64,000 nt of DNA from positions 1-64,000 of the forward strand of contig JAAFJY010000035.1 of the NCBI GenBank assembly GCA_013299105.1, written 5' to 3'. Below are positions 1-8,088 of the stretch, piece after piece (positions within the stretch are counted from its first letter, which is position 1; every line of letters begins with the position of its first letter). The notes beneath the pieces are model-generated. The model searched no databases. It saw nothing but the letters and a program-made list of their open reading frames with translations, and was not told the origin of the DNA. Position numbers and translations under genes: made by a program. This stretch comes from Chitinophagales bacterium (GTDB lineage Bacteria > Bacteroidota > Bacteroidia > Chitinophagales > Saprospiraceae).

Positions 1-49
1 CGATTCTGGACTTTTCTTCGGCTCCAAATTTGCGGCGTGTCCGTCCCAT
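1..49 (-). CDS. IS3-type transposase OrfA, N-terminal fragment cut by the window edge
   Basis: The minus-strand reading frame starts with ATG at 49-47 and encodes MGRTRRKFGAEEKSRI before the window ends. The basic 'RRKF.AEEK..I' start is typical of the helix-turn-helix OrfA protein of IS3-family elements, which binds the element ends and is usually joined to the DDE transposase OrfB by a -1 frameshift. Only 16 residues are visible, so the call rests on this short match and on the IS-like end just upstream. Moderate confidence. Confidence 0.45.
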   Translation of the reverse strand, partial: MGRTRRKFGAEEKSRI

Positions 50-126
50 TTTTTTGATGTTTGGTGGTGAAGATAACACGACCTTTTTTCACTATAAAAC
101 CTGTCCAGTTTTTGGGGAGTACTTCA
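1..126 (-). mobile_element. End of an IS3-family-like insertion sequence (partial)
   Basis: Reading the minus strand toward position 1, the segment starts near 126 with TGAAGTACTCCCC followed by CCAAAAACTGGACAGG (around 100-115). This resembles the 'AAACTGGACA' terminal repeats common in IS3-family elements. An OrfA-like start codon follows at 49. The rest of the element lies outside the window, so the other end and any target duplication cannot be seen. The boundary at 126 is inferred from the TG...CA end rule. Confidence 0.5.
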
Positions 127-247
127 GTCCTGGCAATTTTTTCCAGGGCAAAACAGCCGCTTCGAGGTGAATCTCAACGTGAAACGGCTCGTTGTGTGGT
201 AATTTTTCGAGATCTTCGTAGGTGTTGATCTGGTAAAATGGAACCAT
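92..247 (-). pseudogene. Small hypothetical gene apparently truncated by the IS3-like insertion
   Basis: A 51-codon frame starts with ATG at 247 and ends with TAG at 92-94. Its first ~40 residues look protein-like (MVPFYQINTYEDLEKLPHNE, then an acidic/hydrophobic stretch). Its last ~11 residues, including SPKTGQVL, are encoded by the apparent IS terminal sequence at 92-126. I infer that the original gene continued beyond the insertion point. The family is not recognised. Confidence 0.4.
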
Positions 248-389
248 GAGAATAGCGTGGATTTAGGTGGGCGGAAATACTTGGAAAGGTGATGTGAAGG
301 TGATGTGAAGTTGAAAAGTTGAAGGGTTGAAATGTTGAAGATAGGGCTACTCCTGAGCGAGGGGTTAACAATAAAGCCTTGATTTTCTA

Positions 390-554
390 AGAAACCGTTT
401 TAAAACCTCTGGGGATGACAAAAAATGTCAGGTTTTAGTGTCAGACGAAGGCAATTTTTGAGCCAATAGCCCTGGCTATTGGCTCAAAAATTGGTGAAGT
501 ATGACGCCAAAAGATGGCGTTTTATGGCCCATAGGGTGTTTTAAAACAGTTTCT
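390..554. repeat. Fold-back element with 17 bp terminal inverted repeats and a perfect inner palindrome
   Basis: Terminal repeats AGAAACCGTTTTAAAAC (390-406) and GTTTTAAAACAGTTTCT (538-554) match as inverted repeats at 16 of 17 positions. Inside lies a perfect 20 bp inverted repeat (452-471 against 474-493) with a 2 nt loop. The layout resembles a MITE or a strong cruciform/hairpin. No coding capacity is seen. Confidence 0.6.
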
Positions 555-715
555 AAGTTCTCATAAGCACGTTAAAAACGTGCGGAAGCCCGGTGTCGGT
601 CAGGAGACCAGACACCAGCACAACGCTAAATTGACGCTGGTTCACGGTCTCTGACCGGAACCATCTTTCACGCGTTTGTAACGCGTAAACGGATCTTTAG
701 CGGATTGAGAACTTA
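554..715. repeat. Second fold-back element with three internal hairpins
   Basis: TAAGTTCTCA (554-563) and TGAGAACTTA (706-715) form a perfect 10 bp terminal inverted repeat. Between them are hairpins GCACGTT-AAA-AACGTGC (near 570-586), a long-range pair CGGTCAGGAGACC with GGTCTCTGACCG (about 596-659), and ACGCGTT-TGT-AACGCGT (about 670-687). It directly abuts the preceding fold-back element. Confidence 0.55.
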
Positions 716-750
716 CTTTACCAAAGCTTAAATACTTGTAAATACAGGGC

Positions 751-978
751 TTAATCATAAGCATCCTCCACGATCCGCGTAATCGGATTGAACTCCTGTT
801 GGATGTACTTGATCAGGTGTGGGCTTTCGGTTTTGATGGTTCCGTGCTCGCCGTGGGTGATCAGGCCATCGCCTTTCACTTCAATCACTTGGGTGCTGCC
901 GATGGTTTGAATCACTTCGATTTCTTCGGCTTTCAGCAAGTGGGTATGGGTGGTATTTTCCAGCGCCAACTGTTTCAT
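751..978 (-). CDS. Small hypothetical protein (75 aa)
   Basis: The frame starts with ATG at 978 and encodes a 75-residue soluble protein, MKQLALENTTHTHLLKAEEI onward. It lacks a signal peptide or membrane segment, is rich in Glu, Ile and Thr, and ends in EDAYD. It is divergent from the downstream sugar-phosphate isomerase gene (ATG at 1209), with about 230 bp between starts. The composition is protein-like and no better frame overlaps it, so I treat it as real. I do not recognise a family, and no function is proposed. Confidence 0.55.
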   Translation of the reverse strand: MKQLALENTTHTHLLKAEEIEVIQTIGSTQVIEVKGDGLITHGEHGTIKTESPHLIKYIQQEFNPITRIVEDAYD

Positions 979-1208
979 GTGGATTGGGTTTTATGGATGA
1001 AGGGAATATTGGAAATTGTACAGCACTAAATTACGCATTTTTTTCGAGGAAAGTTCCCGAAAAGCGATTTTATTGCGGCAACAACCGAATGGAAACTTAA
1101 AATAACTATTTTTTACACATGTTGCCTTTTTAGCTCTAAATGAATCCCCGACAACAACCAATCCCATCACATTTTTTACTACCTTACCACTGCCAAACAC
1201 TCCCGCCC

Positions 1209-1919
1209 ATGCAAGTCCAACTCCACGCCACTCCTGAAGGCTTGGCCAAGACCTTGGCCGCCCAAACTGCCAGTGCCATTGCTGCCCAGCCAGTCTTCCG
1301 CCTTTGCGCGGCTACGGGCAATTCGCCGACTTTGTTTTACCAGCAACTGGCGCTGCGTAAAGCTGAATTTGTGGATACCGAGCTGAGGTTGATCCAACTC
1401 GACGAATGGGGTGGAGTGCCACCTGAGCATCCAGGCACCTGCATTTCGTACTTGCAACAACATTTGATTGGTCCATTGGGATTGAAGCCTGAACAATGCA
1501 TCGCTTTCCAAAGCAACCCAGTCAATCCCTTGCGTGAGTGCGCACGGGTGCAAGAAGCCCTGAACGCGGAGGGCACAATCGACCTTTGTGTGCTGGGCTT
1601 GGGGGCCAATGGGCATTTGGCCTTCAACGAACCGGGAGCGTTTTTACAGCCTTTTTGTCACTTGGCCAGGTTGAGCGAGGAATCCTTGCAACATTCAATG
1701 GCGGTGGACATGCCCCATACCCAGTTGTATGGCCTCACGCTGGGCATGGCCGATATTTTGTCGGCCCAAAAAATTGTGATGATCGTGAATGGAGCCAGCA
1801 AAAGGGACATCTTGCAACAGGTTTTGCACAAACAGGTCAGTAGCCGCCTGCCCGCTTCCTTTTTGTGGCTGCACCCCAAAGTGGAGTTGTGGGTGGATGA
1901 GGCGGCCTGGCCGGGGTAG
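1209..1919 (+). CDS. agaI: Galactosamine-6-phosphate isomerase/deaminase (AgaI type, NagB superfamily)
   Basis: Members convert amino-sugar 6-phosphates to ketose phosphate plus ammonia in the cytoplasm. This 236-residue protein carries QLDEWGG followed by PGTCISYLQQH, then DLCVLGLGANGHLAFNEPG, and a C-terminal PASFLWLHPKVEL segment. The 'LDEW' and 'GLGxNGH' forms, rather than NagB's DEY and GxDGH, and the PASFLWLH ending match the AgaI branch as I know it. An upstream in-frame ATG at 1140 would add 23 residues that look unlike the family N-terminus, so I chose 1209. The gene ends 2 bp before the convergent ATPase gene. No other amino-sugar gene is adjacent, so substrate preference (galactosamine or glucosamine) is inferred from motifs only. 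Confidence 0.75.
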   Translation: MQVQLHATPEGLAKTLAAQTASAIAAQPVFRLCAATGNSPTLFYQQLALRKAEFVDTELRLIQLDEWGGVPPEHPGTCISYLQQHLIGPLGLKPEQCIAFQSNPVNPLRECARVQEALNAEGTIDLCVLGLGANGHLAFNEPGAFLQPFCHLARLSEESLQHSMAVDMPHTQLYGLTLGMADILSAQKIVMIVNGASKRDILQQVLHKQVSSRLPASFLWLHPKVELWVDEAAWPG

Positions 1920-1921
1920 CC

Positions 1922-3352
1922 TTATTCCTCAAACAAGGCATCCATCGTTAGCGAATTTTGTACCAGACTCCCCGCATACTCGTTTTGCCCCAAACCAAAG
2001 GTGGTGATAAAGGTGAGGAAAATAGATTTACGGGTAGCAGTCGAGGTCTTAAAGATGCCAATTTTTTGGCGCAAGTTATCAGCATAAGCTTTGTCGATGA
2101 CAAATTGATTGACCGAAAACTTCATCTCGCAAAGGTTGATGGTATGATCTCGACGATCAATCACCAAGTCCACCTGTGCAGCGTTCAATCCATCACTGCC
2201 TTGCCATACACTTGATTGAGTCTGGACGCTTGATATCCCCAAAGCGCGTTTGATTTGCCTGAGATGCGCCCTGCAAATTTGCTCAAAAGCGTAGCCGCTC
2301 CAGGCGCGCACATCTGGATTGTCCATGCGGTCGAGCCATGAATTTTGGTCGTCTAAATCAGTATTTTTGATGAATTTTAGATAAAATAAGGAGTAAAAAT
2401 CTGAGACCTGGTATTGGATATTGCGCTTTGTATGCCCAAAAGATTTATACCGCCTAATAAATCCACTCTCCTCCAGTTCATTCAAAATCCGGGTCAAACT
2501 TCCACCATTCGACAATGAAGTTTTTTGGATCAACTCTTCGCGACTCATCCCTTTGTTTTTTTGGGCCAGGGTCTCAATGACCAAGGCATGTTTGTCCGCA
2601 GCCTTGAAGAGCGAAGTGTACAGATTATTAAATTCCGTTCGTAGCATTCCGTTCTTGGTGAAACACAAGCGATCAATGTTTTGAGTGGCAGTTAAACCCT
2701 TGTTTATTTGCTCAAGGTAAAATGGGATCCCACCAGTGACCATATATATTTGCAGTAACTGATACCTTTCATAATTCATTCCTCTAAATTGAAAATACTG
2801 TTCACATTCTGCCAGTGAAAAAGGCTCCAAAATTAGGCGATGTGTTACGCGATTGTGTAATCCACCTCGGTGGTTGATGAGATTGTTGATCATCCAAGAA
2901 GCTGCCGAACCACATACGATCAGTAAAATATCGCTTCGTGAACTTGCCCAAGCATTCCAAAAATGCTCCAGCGCGGGAATGAACCCGGATTTTGCGGTAT
3001 CTAGCCAGGGCAATTCATCCAAAAAAATAACTTTCCTTTCAGTTGCTTCTTTTGTTTCCAAGACCGAAGTGAGTTGTTGGAAAGCTTGAAACCAATCTTT
3101 GGGTTGCCTAAAGCGTTCTGCCTCAGGATAGCGCGTAATCAAAGCAGTATGAAAATTGCTCAAATGTTGTCGGGTGCTCACATTGGCAACACCTGTCATG
3201 TAGAAACCAAAGGACATGCTGAAAAACTGTTTGACCAAATATGTTTTGCCGACACGCCTACGGCCATAGATGGCCAAAAACGCAGGTTGCTGGCTTTCTT
3301 TTAATTGGGCCAGCGCTTTTATTTCTTCCTTTCGACCAATAATATTTTGCAT
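1922..3352 (-). CDS. AAA-type ATPase with C-terminal DUF234/PD-(D/E)XK-like region
   Basis: A 476-residue cytoplasmic protein. Walker A is GRRRVGKT (about residues 30-37), Walker B is KVIFLDELPWLD (about 110), followed by a VCGSAASWM sensor-1-like segment. A winged-helix-like middle (MSREELIQKTSLSNGGSLTR) precedes a C-terminal domain with a D...ExK pattern (VDLVID...CEMKFSVNQF) of nuclease-like fold. Such ATPases are common, often multicopy, in Bacteroidota and archaea, with unsettled function; links to mobile DNA or toxin-like behaviour have been suggested. All catalytic motifs look intact. Upstream lie two tandem inverted repeats (3363-3455) that may be an autoregulatory operator. It converges with the AgaI gene. 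Confidence 0.85.
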   Translation of the reverse strand: MQNIIGRKEEIKALAQLKESQQPAFLAIYGRRRVGKTYLVKQFFSMSFGFYMTGVANVSTRQHLSNFHTALITRYPEAERFRQPKDWFQAFQQLTSVLETKEATERKVIFLDELPWLDTAKSGFIPALEHFWNAWASSRSDILLIVCGSAASWMINNLINHRGGLHNRVTHRLILEPFSLAECEQYFQFRGMNYERYQLLQIYMVTGGIPFYLEQINKGLTATQNIDRLCFTKNGMLRTEFNNLYTSLFKAADKHALVIETLAQKNKGMSREELIQKTSLSNGGSLTRILNELEESGFIRRYKSFGHTKRNIQYQVSDFYSLFYLKFIKNTDLDDQNSWLDRMDNPDVRAWSGYAFEQICRAHLRQIKRALGISSVQTQSSVWQGSDGLNAAQVDLVIDRRDHTINLCEMKFSVNQFVIDKAYADNLRQKIGIFKTSTATRKSIFLTFITTFGLGQNEYAGSLVQNSLTMDALFEE

Positions 3353-3362
3353 GATTCAATTA

Positions 3363-3455
3363 TTTTTGGCTGTAAATATAAAAAAAATCGAGTTGGAGCC
3401 AAAAATAAGAATCATATTTGGCTATAAGTGGTAAATAAATCGAGTTAGAGCCAAT
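3363..3455 (-). promoter_or_regulatory. Two tandem inverted repeats upstream of the ATPase gene (candidate operator)
   Basis: Copy 1 spans 3363-3405, bounded by TTTTTGGCT and AGCCAAAAA. Copy 2 spans 3416-3455, bounded by ATTTGGCT and AGCCAAT. Both contain the core AATCGAGTT(G/A)GAGCCAA. They sit 11-104 bp upstream of the ATPase ATG, in the divergent space shared with the lipoprotein gene at 3541. Repeated, self-complementary sites of this sort suggest regulatory protein binding; this is inference. Confidence 0.45.
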
Positions 3456-3540
3456 AATTTACCAAATCTTTGATTTGGCGGCTGCTTGTTACTTTTACTT
3501 CTCAGCATAATCATCTATCTTTCTGTCAAACATTTCAACC

Positions 3541-4851
3541 ATGCGCCAGCTACTGCTTTTCGGAATTTTCGGGATTTGTTTTTTGGGCTTAATGAGCTGT
3601 CAGCCTAAACAGCCCCAAGCCCTACAAGAGACGCCAAAGTTTAAATTGCTCTCTGCCGATACCTTCTACTTCAACAACTTTGTGGATTGCAACATGGCCG
3701 AAGCCTGGGTGGGCGACACTTTCCGCATTTTCCCAGGTAAATACGGCGAAGACCCGCTGTGGGGCGATGCCCGCGACCTGAAATTCGCCGACGGAAAAAA
3801 CGCAGACGAGGCTTTCAGTAGTAAAAAAGAAGCTTTTACGGAGCCCCGAATGCCTAAAAATGCCCCGATCGGCACCCCAGGCTTACACGGAGCAGCTTGG
3901 TTTGAAACCGTTTACCAGGACGCCAAAGATCCAAGTGGCCGCACGCTTTATGCCGTTTACCACAACGAAAACTACCCTCAAACCTTGCCTTTTGACTCAG
4001 TCAGCGGCCAGGGCTACATCAACTACCGCTGGCCCAGGGGCTTGACTGGTCCCACTTCTCCAGCGGCGGTGTGCCGCATTGGCATCATGAAATCCACCGA
4101 TGGAGGCCGCAGTTGGGACAATCGCGGGCTTTTTCTCGAAGACCTGCAAGCCCGGATGATCCTCAAACCCTTCAATACTTCCAATACTTTTGCGGGTGGG
4201 GTAGGGGACCCCTCGGCAGTAGCCAGCGGTGAATACCTTTATCTTTTTTATGGCGAATACGGCTATCCTGGGGTTTATGACTCTACGCGCTACGAAGCAG
4301 AAAAAGAATGGAGTGGTCAATGCATCAGTGTAGCCCGGATCAAGTTGAGCGACCTCGACAATCCTCAAGGCAAAGCCAAGCGCTGGGACGGCCAAGCTTT
4401 TACCCGGCCCTGGAATGGGATTGGCGCTCCGGTGGCCTCTTTGCAGATCCCCCGCTCGGCTGGCGGCGGCCCCGCTTCTTCGCCCACTGGTGGTTTTCAT
4501 TGGGGGCCCTCGGTGAGTTGGAACACCTACCTCAATTGTTGGGTCATGCTGATGGGCAAAGTCGAAGGGCCATCCTGGGAAGGCGATGAACTGTACATTT
4601 CATTTAATTCCAACCAAGACTTTGGCAAAGCCCAAAATTCCCAAAGTTGGAGCAAACCACAACTACTCGTCAAGCGACCTGGGCACATCCTTTGGTACCC
4701 TTCCTTGCAACCAATGAATACCCCCGAAGACATCAAAAACAAGCACACTTGCCTGCGTTTGGGCAAACGAGCCCGTTTGTTTTTCAAATACTCGGACCTG
4801 GGGGCTTATCGCTCAGAGCACATCATTGAGTTTGAAAAGGCCAAGAAATAG
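3541..4851 (+). CDS. DUF4185-like, sialidase-fold exported lipoprotein
   Basis: A 436-residue protein with a lipoprotein signal (hydrophobic residues 3-18, lipobox LMSC with Cys about 20), so it is probably anchored in a membrane facing the periplasm or surface. It contains an Asp-box-like segment STDGGRSW (about 185), a GGVGDPSAVASGEYLYLFYG stretch, and a GGGPASSPTGGFHWGPSVSW stretch, which fit a beta-propeller of the DUF4185/glycosidase-like type. Substrate is unknown. It is transcribed alone and divergently from the ATPase, sharing the region with the tandem inverted repeats. The following 210 bp up to 5063 show no gene. Family assignment is from motif memory and is moderate. Confidence 0.6.
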   Translation: MRQLLLFGIFGICFLGLMSCQPKQPQALQETPKFKLLSADTFYFNNFVDCNMAEAWVGDTFRIFPGKYGEDPLWGDARDLKFADGKNADEAFSSKKEAFTEPRMPKNAPIGTPGLHGAAWFETVYQDAKDPSGRTLYAVYHNENYPQTLPFDSVSGQGYINYRWPRGLTGPTSPAAVCRIGIMKSTDGGRSWDNRGLFLEDLQARMILKPFNTSNTFAGGVGDPSAVASGEYLYLFYGEYGYPGVYDSTRYEAEKEWSGQCISVARIKLSDLDNPQGKAKRWDGQAFTRPWNGIGAPVASLQIPRSAGGGPASSPTGGFHWGPSVSWNTYLNCWVMLMGKVEGPSWEGDELYISFNSNQDFGKAQNSQSWSKPQLLVKRPGHILWYPSLQPMNTPEDIKNKHTCLRLGKRARLFFKYSDLGAYRSEHIIEFEKAKK

Positions 4852-5062
4852 AATTTTCAATTTGGATGATGGGCAATAAAAAATGGCTTTTTTTACCTTT
4901 GAACAACAACCTTGTCTTGGATGCTCTATTTGCCTAGACGAAGCGGCCATTTCGTCGAAGCAAAAATACAATCAGTCGATTTTTTCCGAAAAAAATCTAA
5001 TTTTTATTGTTTTTCAATAAATATTTGTTGATATTTGCATCGTCAATGTAATAGTCAAAGTT

Positions 5063-5605
5063 ATGAAAACTACCACTCAGCAAGTACTCAATGTACTGAA
5101 GGTCCTGGCTTGGATCGTTTTTGTTGCCCTTTGTGTGCAAACCGGGATGATTTTGTTCTCCTTTTTTCTGACACTTCTCTATCCCAATGACCTGGAGCGA
5201 TTTTACCGTGAGATAGATTTGTCTGCCTTGCATCGGCACAGTGCCCTGGAGTATGCTTTCATGGGCATTTGTCTGCTCACGCTGTTCATGATGAAAAGTG
5301 TGATTTTTTACCTGATCATCAAAATGTTTCACGAAAAACGCTTGAGAATGCCTTTTGATGAGGGTGTTGTCAAATTCACTTTGTACATCAGCTACATGGC
5401 GGCTGGAGTAGGATTTTTGGCCATTTCGATTAAGGATTACAATCAGCGCCTGGTTGAAAAAGGCATCAACATGCCGACTTTGGAGCTTGAACGATTTGTA
5501 GGTGGGGGCGAAGAATTCCTGTTGCTGGCCGGGGTGGTTTTTACCATTGCCCAGGTCATCAAAAGGGGCGTAGAAATGCAAAAAGAGAACGAACTAACCA
5601 TCTGA
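5063..5605 (+). CDS. DUF2975 family membrane protein
   Basis: A 180-residue inner-membrane protein with four predicted hydrophobic segments, about residues 12-38, 65-92, 108-128 and 150-170. The arrangement and the MFHEKRLRMPFDE segment after the second helix match DUF2975 proteins, which have no known biochemical role. The next gene, 5 bp downstream, encodes a small HTH regulator, the usual partner of DUF2975 genes. The two are surely one operon, and the membrane protein may sense a signal or modulate its partner (inference). Confidence 0.8.
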   Translation: MKTTTQQVLNVLKVLAWIVFVALCVQTGMILFSFFLTLLYPNDLERFYREIDLSALHRHSALEYAFMGICLLTLFMMKSVIFYLIIKMFHEKRLRMPFDEGVVKFTLYISYMAAGVGFLAISIKDYNQRLVEKGINMPTLELERFVGGGEEFLLLAGVVFTIAQVIKRGVEMQKENELTI

Positions 5606-5610
5606 TCGCC

Positions 5611-5832
5611 ATGCCAATCGTAGTGAATCTGGACGTGGTGATGGCCAAGCGAAAAATGTCGCTCAACGAACTGTCGGAGAAAGTGGACATTACCCTCTCG
5701 AATCTCTCCATTCTCAAAACAGGCAAGGCCAAAGCCATTCGCTTCAGCACCCTGGAAGCCATTTGCAAAGCCCTGGATTGTCAGCCAGGGGATATTTTGG
5801 AGTTCCGGAAAGAGGAGGAGGAGAGTAGTTGA
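5611..5832 (+). CDS. Small Cro/C1-type (YozG-like) HTH transcriptional regulator
   Basis: A 73-residue protein consisting almost entirely of one helix-turn-helix: MAKRKMSLNELSEKVDITLS, then LSILKTGKAKAIRFSTLEAI, then CKALDCQPGDILEF. The 'CKALDCQPGDIL' ending is diagnostic for the HTH_26/YozG class. The tail is acidic (KEEEESS). It directly follows the DUF2975 gene and likely regulates that operon or a membrane-related response. Confidence 0.88.
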   Translation: MPIVVNLDVVMAKRKMSLNELSEKVDITLSNLSILKTGKAKAIRFSTLEAICKALDCQPGDILEFRKEEEESS

Positions 5833-6374
5833 AAAAATGTTGGGTGCGAAGTAAGCTGATCCTTTTATCATGTATCCAGTATGTCGAAATAACATACGAT
5901 AGACGACATACGAAATACGACATTTGATTTTTGGCACGCTGAAAAGTTTTGTCGAGATGAGGGGAATCCGTTTTTCCGTTTTAGGGCCGCAGATAAAATA
6001 AATTGGACATCTTCGTTGCCTCGCTGCGCGAGGCTAGTTGGGAACACGGATGAAACGGATAAAACTGATTTTCACTGATTTCCAGCATGATTTTGACCGT
6101 GATTTTGGCGATAACGTTGCCACGCATAAGACTTATTCTAAAGTCATAGATGTCCATTTTATTTCTTTCCTGTTCCTTAGTATTGGGATTTACTGAAATG
6201 CTTATTTGATACGGTAATCACATTTTGCATCGTGAAACCCTAGCCCGCACTTTGAGCAAGGTGAACTCAGTGCTATTCATTTATTCATCCAAACGCAGTT
6301 TTAACTGACCTTCAAGTGGCTAAAATCACTTTGAAGCTTAGAAAAATACTGCCTGTTTTAAAACCAATTTTACC
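5833..6374. other. Intergenic region with dispersed repeats
   Basis: There is no gene. It holds an imperfect TACGACATACGAAATACGAC stretch near 5887-5925, related to the microsatellite at 39458, and one copy of the hairpin-headed repeat (about 5985-6124). The remaining ~250 bp before the ankyrin gene presumably carry its promoter; no clear TTTG/TAnnTTTG pair stands out. Confidence 0.6.
6018..6124 (+). repeat. Hairpin-headed dispersed repeat, copy 1
   Basis: Head hairpin GCCTCGC-TGC-GCGAGGC (about 6018-6034) is followed by the body GGGAACACGGATGAAACGGA and then TTCACTGATTTCCAGCATGA and a GACCGTGATTTTGG tail. Similarity to the 10658 and 49596 copies extends about 35 bp upstream, starting at AGGGCCGC. 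Confidence 0.75.
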
Positions 6375-6947
6375 ATGTTTTTCAAGCACAAATCAATGTC
6401 CGGCCTGGCCGGGCACAGCCTGCTTATTGCCTTGATTTTTGGCTCCGCCATGACTTTGAATGGCCAGAACCCGGCCAAAAATCAAGTAAAAGTACCCAAA
6501 ATTGACTTGCATACCGCTGTCATGACCAACAACATTGAGGTGGTCAAGCAACACATTGCAGTGGGGAGCAAGCTCAACGAAAAAGAACCATCCGGGGGCT
6601 CCAGTCCGCTGATTATGGCGGCGGCTTTTGGAAAAACCGAAATCGCCAAATTGCTGATCCAGGCAGGAGCTGACTTGAAAGTACAAAACAACGATGGCTC
6701 CACCGCCCTGCACAATGCGGCCTTTTTTTGCCGCCCAGAGATTGTCAAAATGCTGCTGAACAAGGGCGCGGACAAAATGACCAAAAACAAGTATGGCCAA
6801 ACGCCCCGTGAAACCGTAAGTGGTTCTTTTGCGGAAGTCAAGGGTTTTTACCAACAACTGGGTACCATGCTGGAACCGATGGGCGTGAAAATGGACCTGG
6901 CTTATATCGAAAAAACCAGGCCGAAAATCGCGGCCATGCTGAAGTAA
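6375..6947 (+). CDS. Exported ankyrin-repeat protein
   Basis: A 190-residue protein. A hydrophobic segment near residues 11-29 followed by LNGQNPAK suggests a signal peptide. Ankyrin repeats follow: LHTAVMTNNIEVVKQHIAVG, then SPLIMAAAFGKTEIAKLLIQ AGAD, then ALHNAAFFCRPEIVKMLLNK GAD, then a final PRETV repeat. Ankyrin repeats bind proteins, so a periplasmic inhibitor or scaffold role is plausible but unproven. The acyltransferase gene begins 2 bp after its stop, indicating an operon. Confidence 0.8.
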   Translation: MFFKHKSMSGLAGHSLLIALIFGSAMTLNGQNPAKNQVKVPKIDLHTAVMTNNIEVVKQHIAVGSKLNEKEPSGGSSPLIMAAAFGKTEIAKLLIQAGADLKVQNNDGSTALHNAAFFCRPEIVKMLLNKGADKMTKNKYGQTPRETVSGSFAEVKGFYQQLGTMLEPMGVKMDLAYIEKTRPKIAAMLK

Positions 6948-6949
6948 AA

Positions 6950-7993
6950 ATGGAACATACCAGACGACACGACATCGACAACCTGCGCATCATCGCTATT
7001 GCTTTGCTGCTGGTTTACCACGTGGCCATTGTATTCCAGCCCTGGGGTTTTCTGGTGGGGTTCATTACCAATCCAGAGCCCTTGCCAGGACTTTGGCCCA
7101 TCATGTCCATGCTGAATGTGTGGCGGATCCCACTTTTGTTTTTCATCGCGGGCTTGGGGGTCTTTTTCGCCTTGCAAAATAGAAATTGGCAACAACTGCT
7201 CCTAGAGCGTACACGCCGAATTTTTGTGCCTTTTGTATTTGGGGGCTTGGCTATTGTTCCGCTACATGTGTTGATTCTACAGGCCTATTTTAAGCAAAAC
7301 TGGTCCTATCAACCTGGATTCGGACACCTCTGGTTTTTGGGCAATATCTTTGTTTACGTGCTGCTTTTGACTCCGCTTTTTTATGTGGTGAAAAAGCAGC
7401 AGCACAGCCCTTGGGTACAAGCTTTTGCCAGGTTTCTGGCTACGCCTTGGTCTTTGCTATTCGTTGTCTTGGCTTTTCAGTTGGAGGCAAAACTACTTGC
7501 TCCGCCGATTTATGAAATGTATGCCCTGAGCTTGCACGGTTTTTTCCTAGGCCTCTTGGGCTTCTTTTTTGGCTTTTGTTTTGGTGTGGCGGGGCCAGGA
7601 TTTTGGTCCATGTTGCTGCGCTGGCGTTGGCTTTTGTTGCTGCTGGCCTTGGGCTTGTACGGCTACCGTTTGATGCAGGTTCAAATGAAAGTGCCCCTAT
7701 TTTTGCTGGTGTTGGAGTCCAATTTTTGGATTTTCAGCCTGTTTGCCTTTGCCTACAAATACCTCAACGTCGATTACCGTTTGACAAATTACCTGAGCAA
7801 GGCGGCTTACCCGATTTACCTGTTGCACATGGCGTGGTTGTACTTGCTGGCTTATTGGATCGTACCGCTGGATTGGAATGCCTGGATCAAGTTTTTCAGC
7901 GTTTTGTTGGGCACCTTTGCAGGCAGTTTTTTGACTTACGAGTTTTTGCTGAGGCGGATTGGGTTTTTCAGGTATTTGTTTGGGCTGAAGTGA
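6950..7993 (+). CDS. Acyltransferase family 3 membrane protein
   Basis: A 347-residue integral membrane protein with about ten transmembrane segments. It begins with the typical RHDIDNLRIIAIALLLVYHV, where the Arg-x-x-Asp/His pair marks acyltransferase-3/OpgC-type enzymes that O-acylate sugars or other envelope molecules. A KAAYPIYLLHMAWLYLLAYW segment near the C-terminus is also characteristic. Substrate is unknown. It follows the ankyrin gene by 2 bp and precedes the M1 peptidase gene by about 95 bp. Confidence 0.85.
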   Translation: MEHTRRHDIDNLRIIAIALLLVYHVAIVFQPWGFLVGFITNPEPLPGLWPIMSMLNVWRIPLLFFIAGLGVFFALQNRNWQQLLLERTRRIFVPFVFGGLAIVPLHVLILQAYFKQNWSYQPGFGHLWFLGNIFVYVLLLTPLFYVVKKQQHSPWVQAFARFLATPWSLLFVVLAFQLEAKLLAPPIYEMYALSLHGFFLGLLGFFFGFCFGVAGPGFWSMLLRWRWLLLLLALGLYGYRLMQVQMKVPLFLLVLESNFWIFSLFAFAYKYLNVDYRLTNYLSKAAYPIYLLHMAWLYLLAYWIVPLDWNAWIKFFSVLLGTFAGSFLTYEFLLRRIGFFRYLFGLK

Positions 7994-8088
7994 TGCTGAA
8001 CGCTTGTGGTTACACGAAAATAAGTAGCGCTCCCAATTTTTTTGTTAATTTTAGTGCACTCCAATCAACCTAGCCACCACCTTGAACC

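Larger units (their letters stand above)
248..750. other. Intergenic region with low-complexity and fold-back repeats
   Basis: No convincing gene is present. Positions about 299-345 hold a GTTGAAGGGTTGAAA-type low-complexity repeat that recurs in reverse orientation near 39862-39890. The segment 390-715 consists of two overlapping fold-back elements, listed separately. Confidence 0.6.

Noticed and set aside
174-371. 65-codon minus-strand frame
   Set aside because: It lies over low-complexity GTTGAA repeats and overlaps the better small frame at 92-247.
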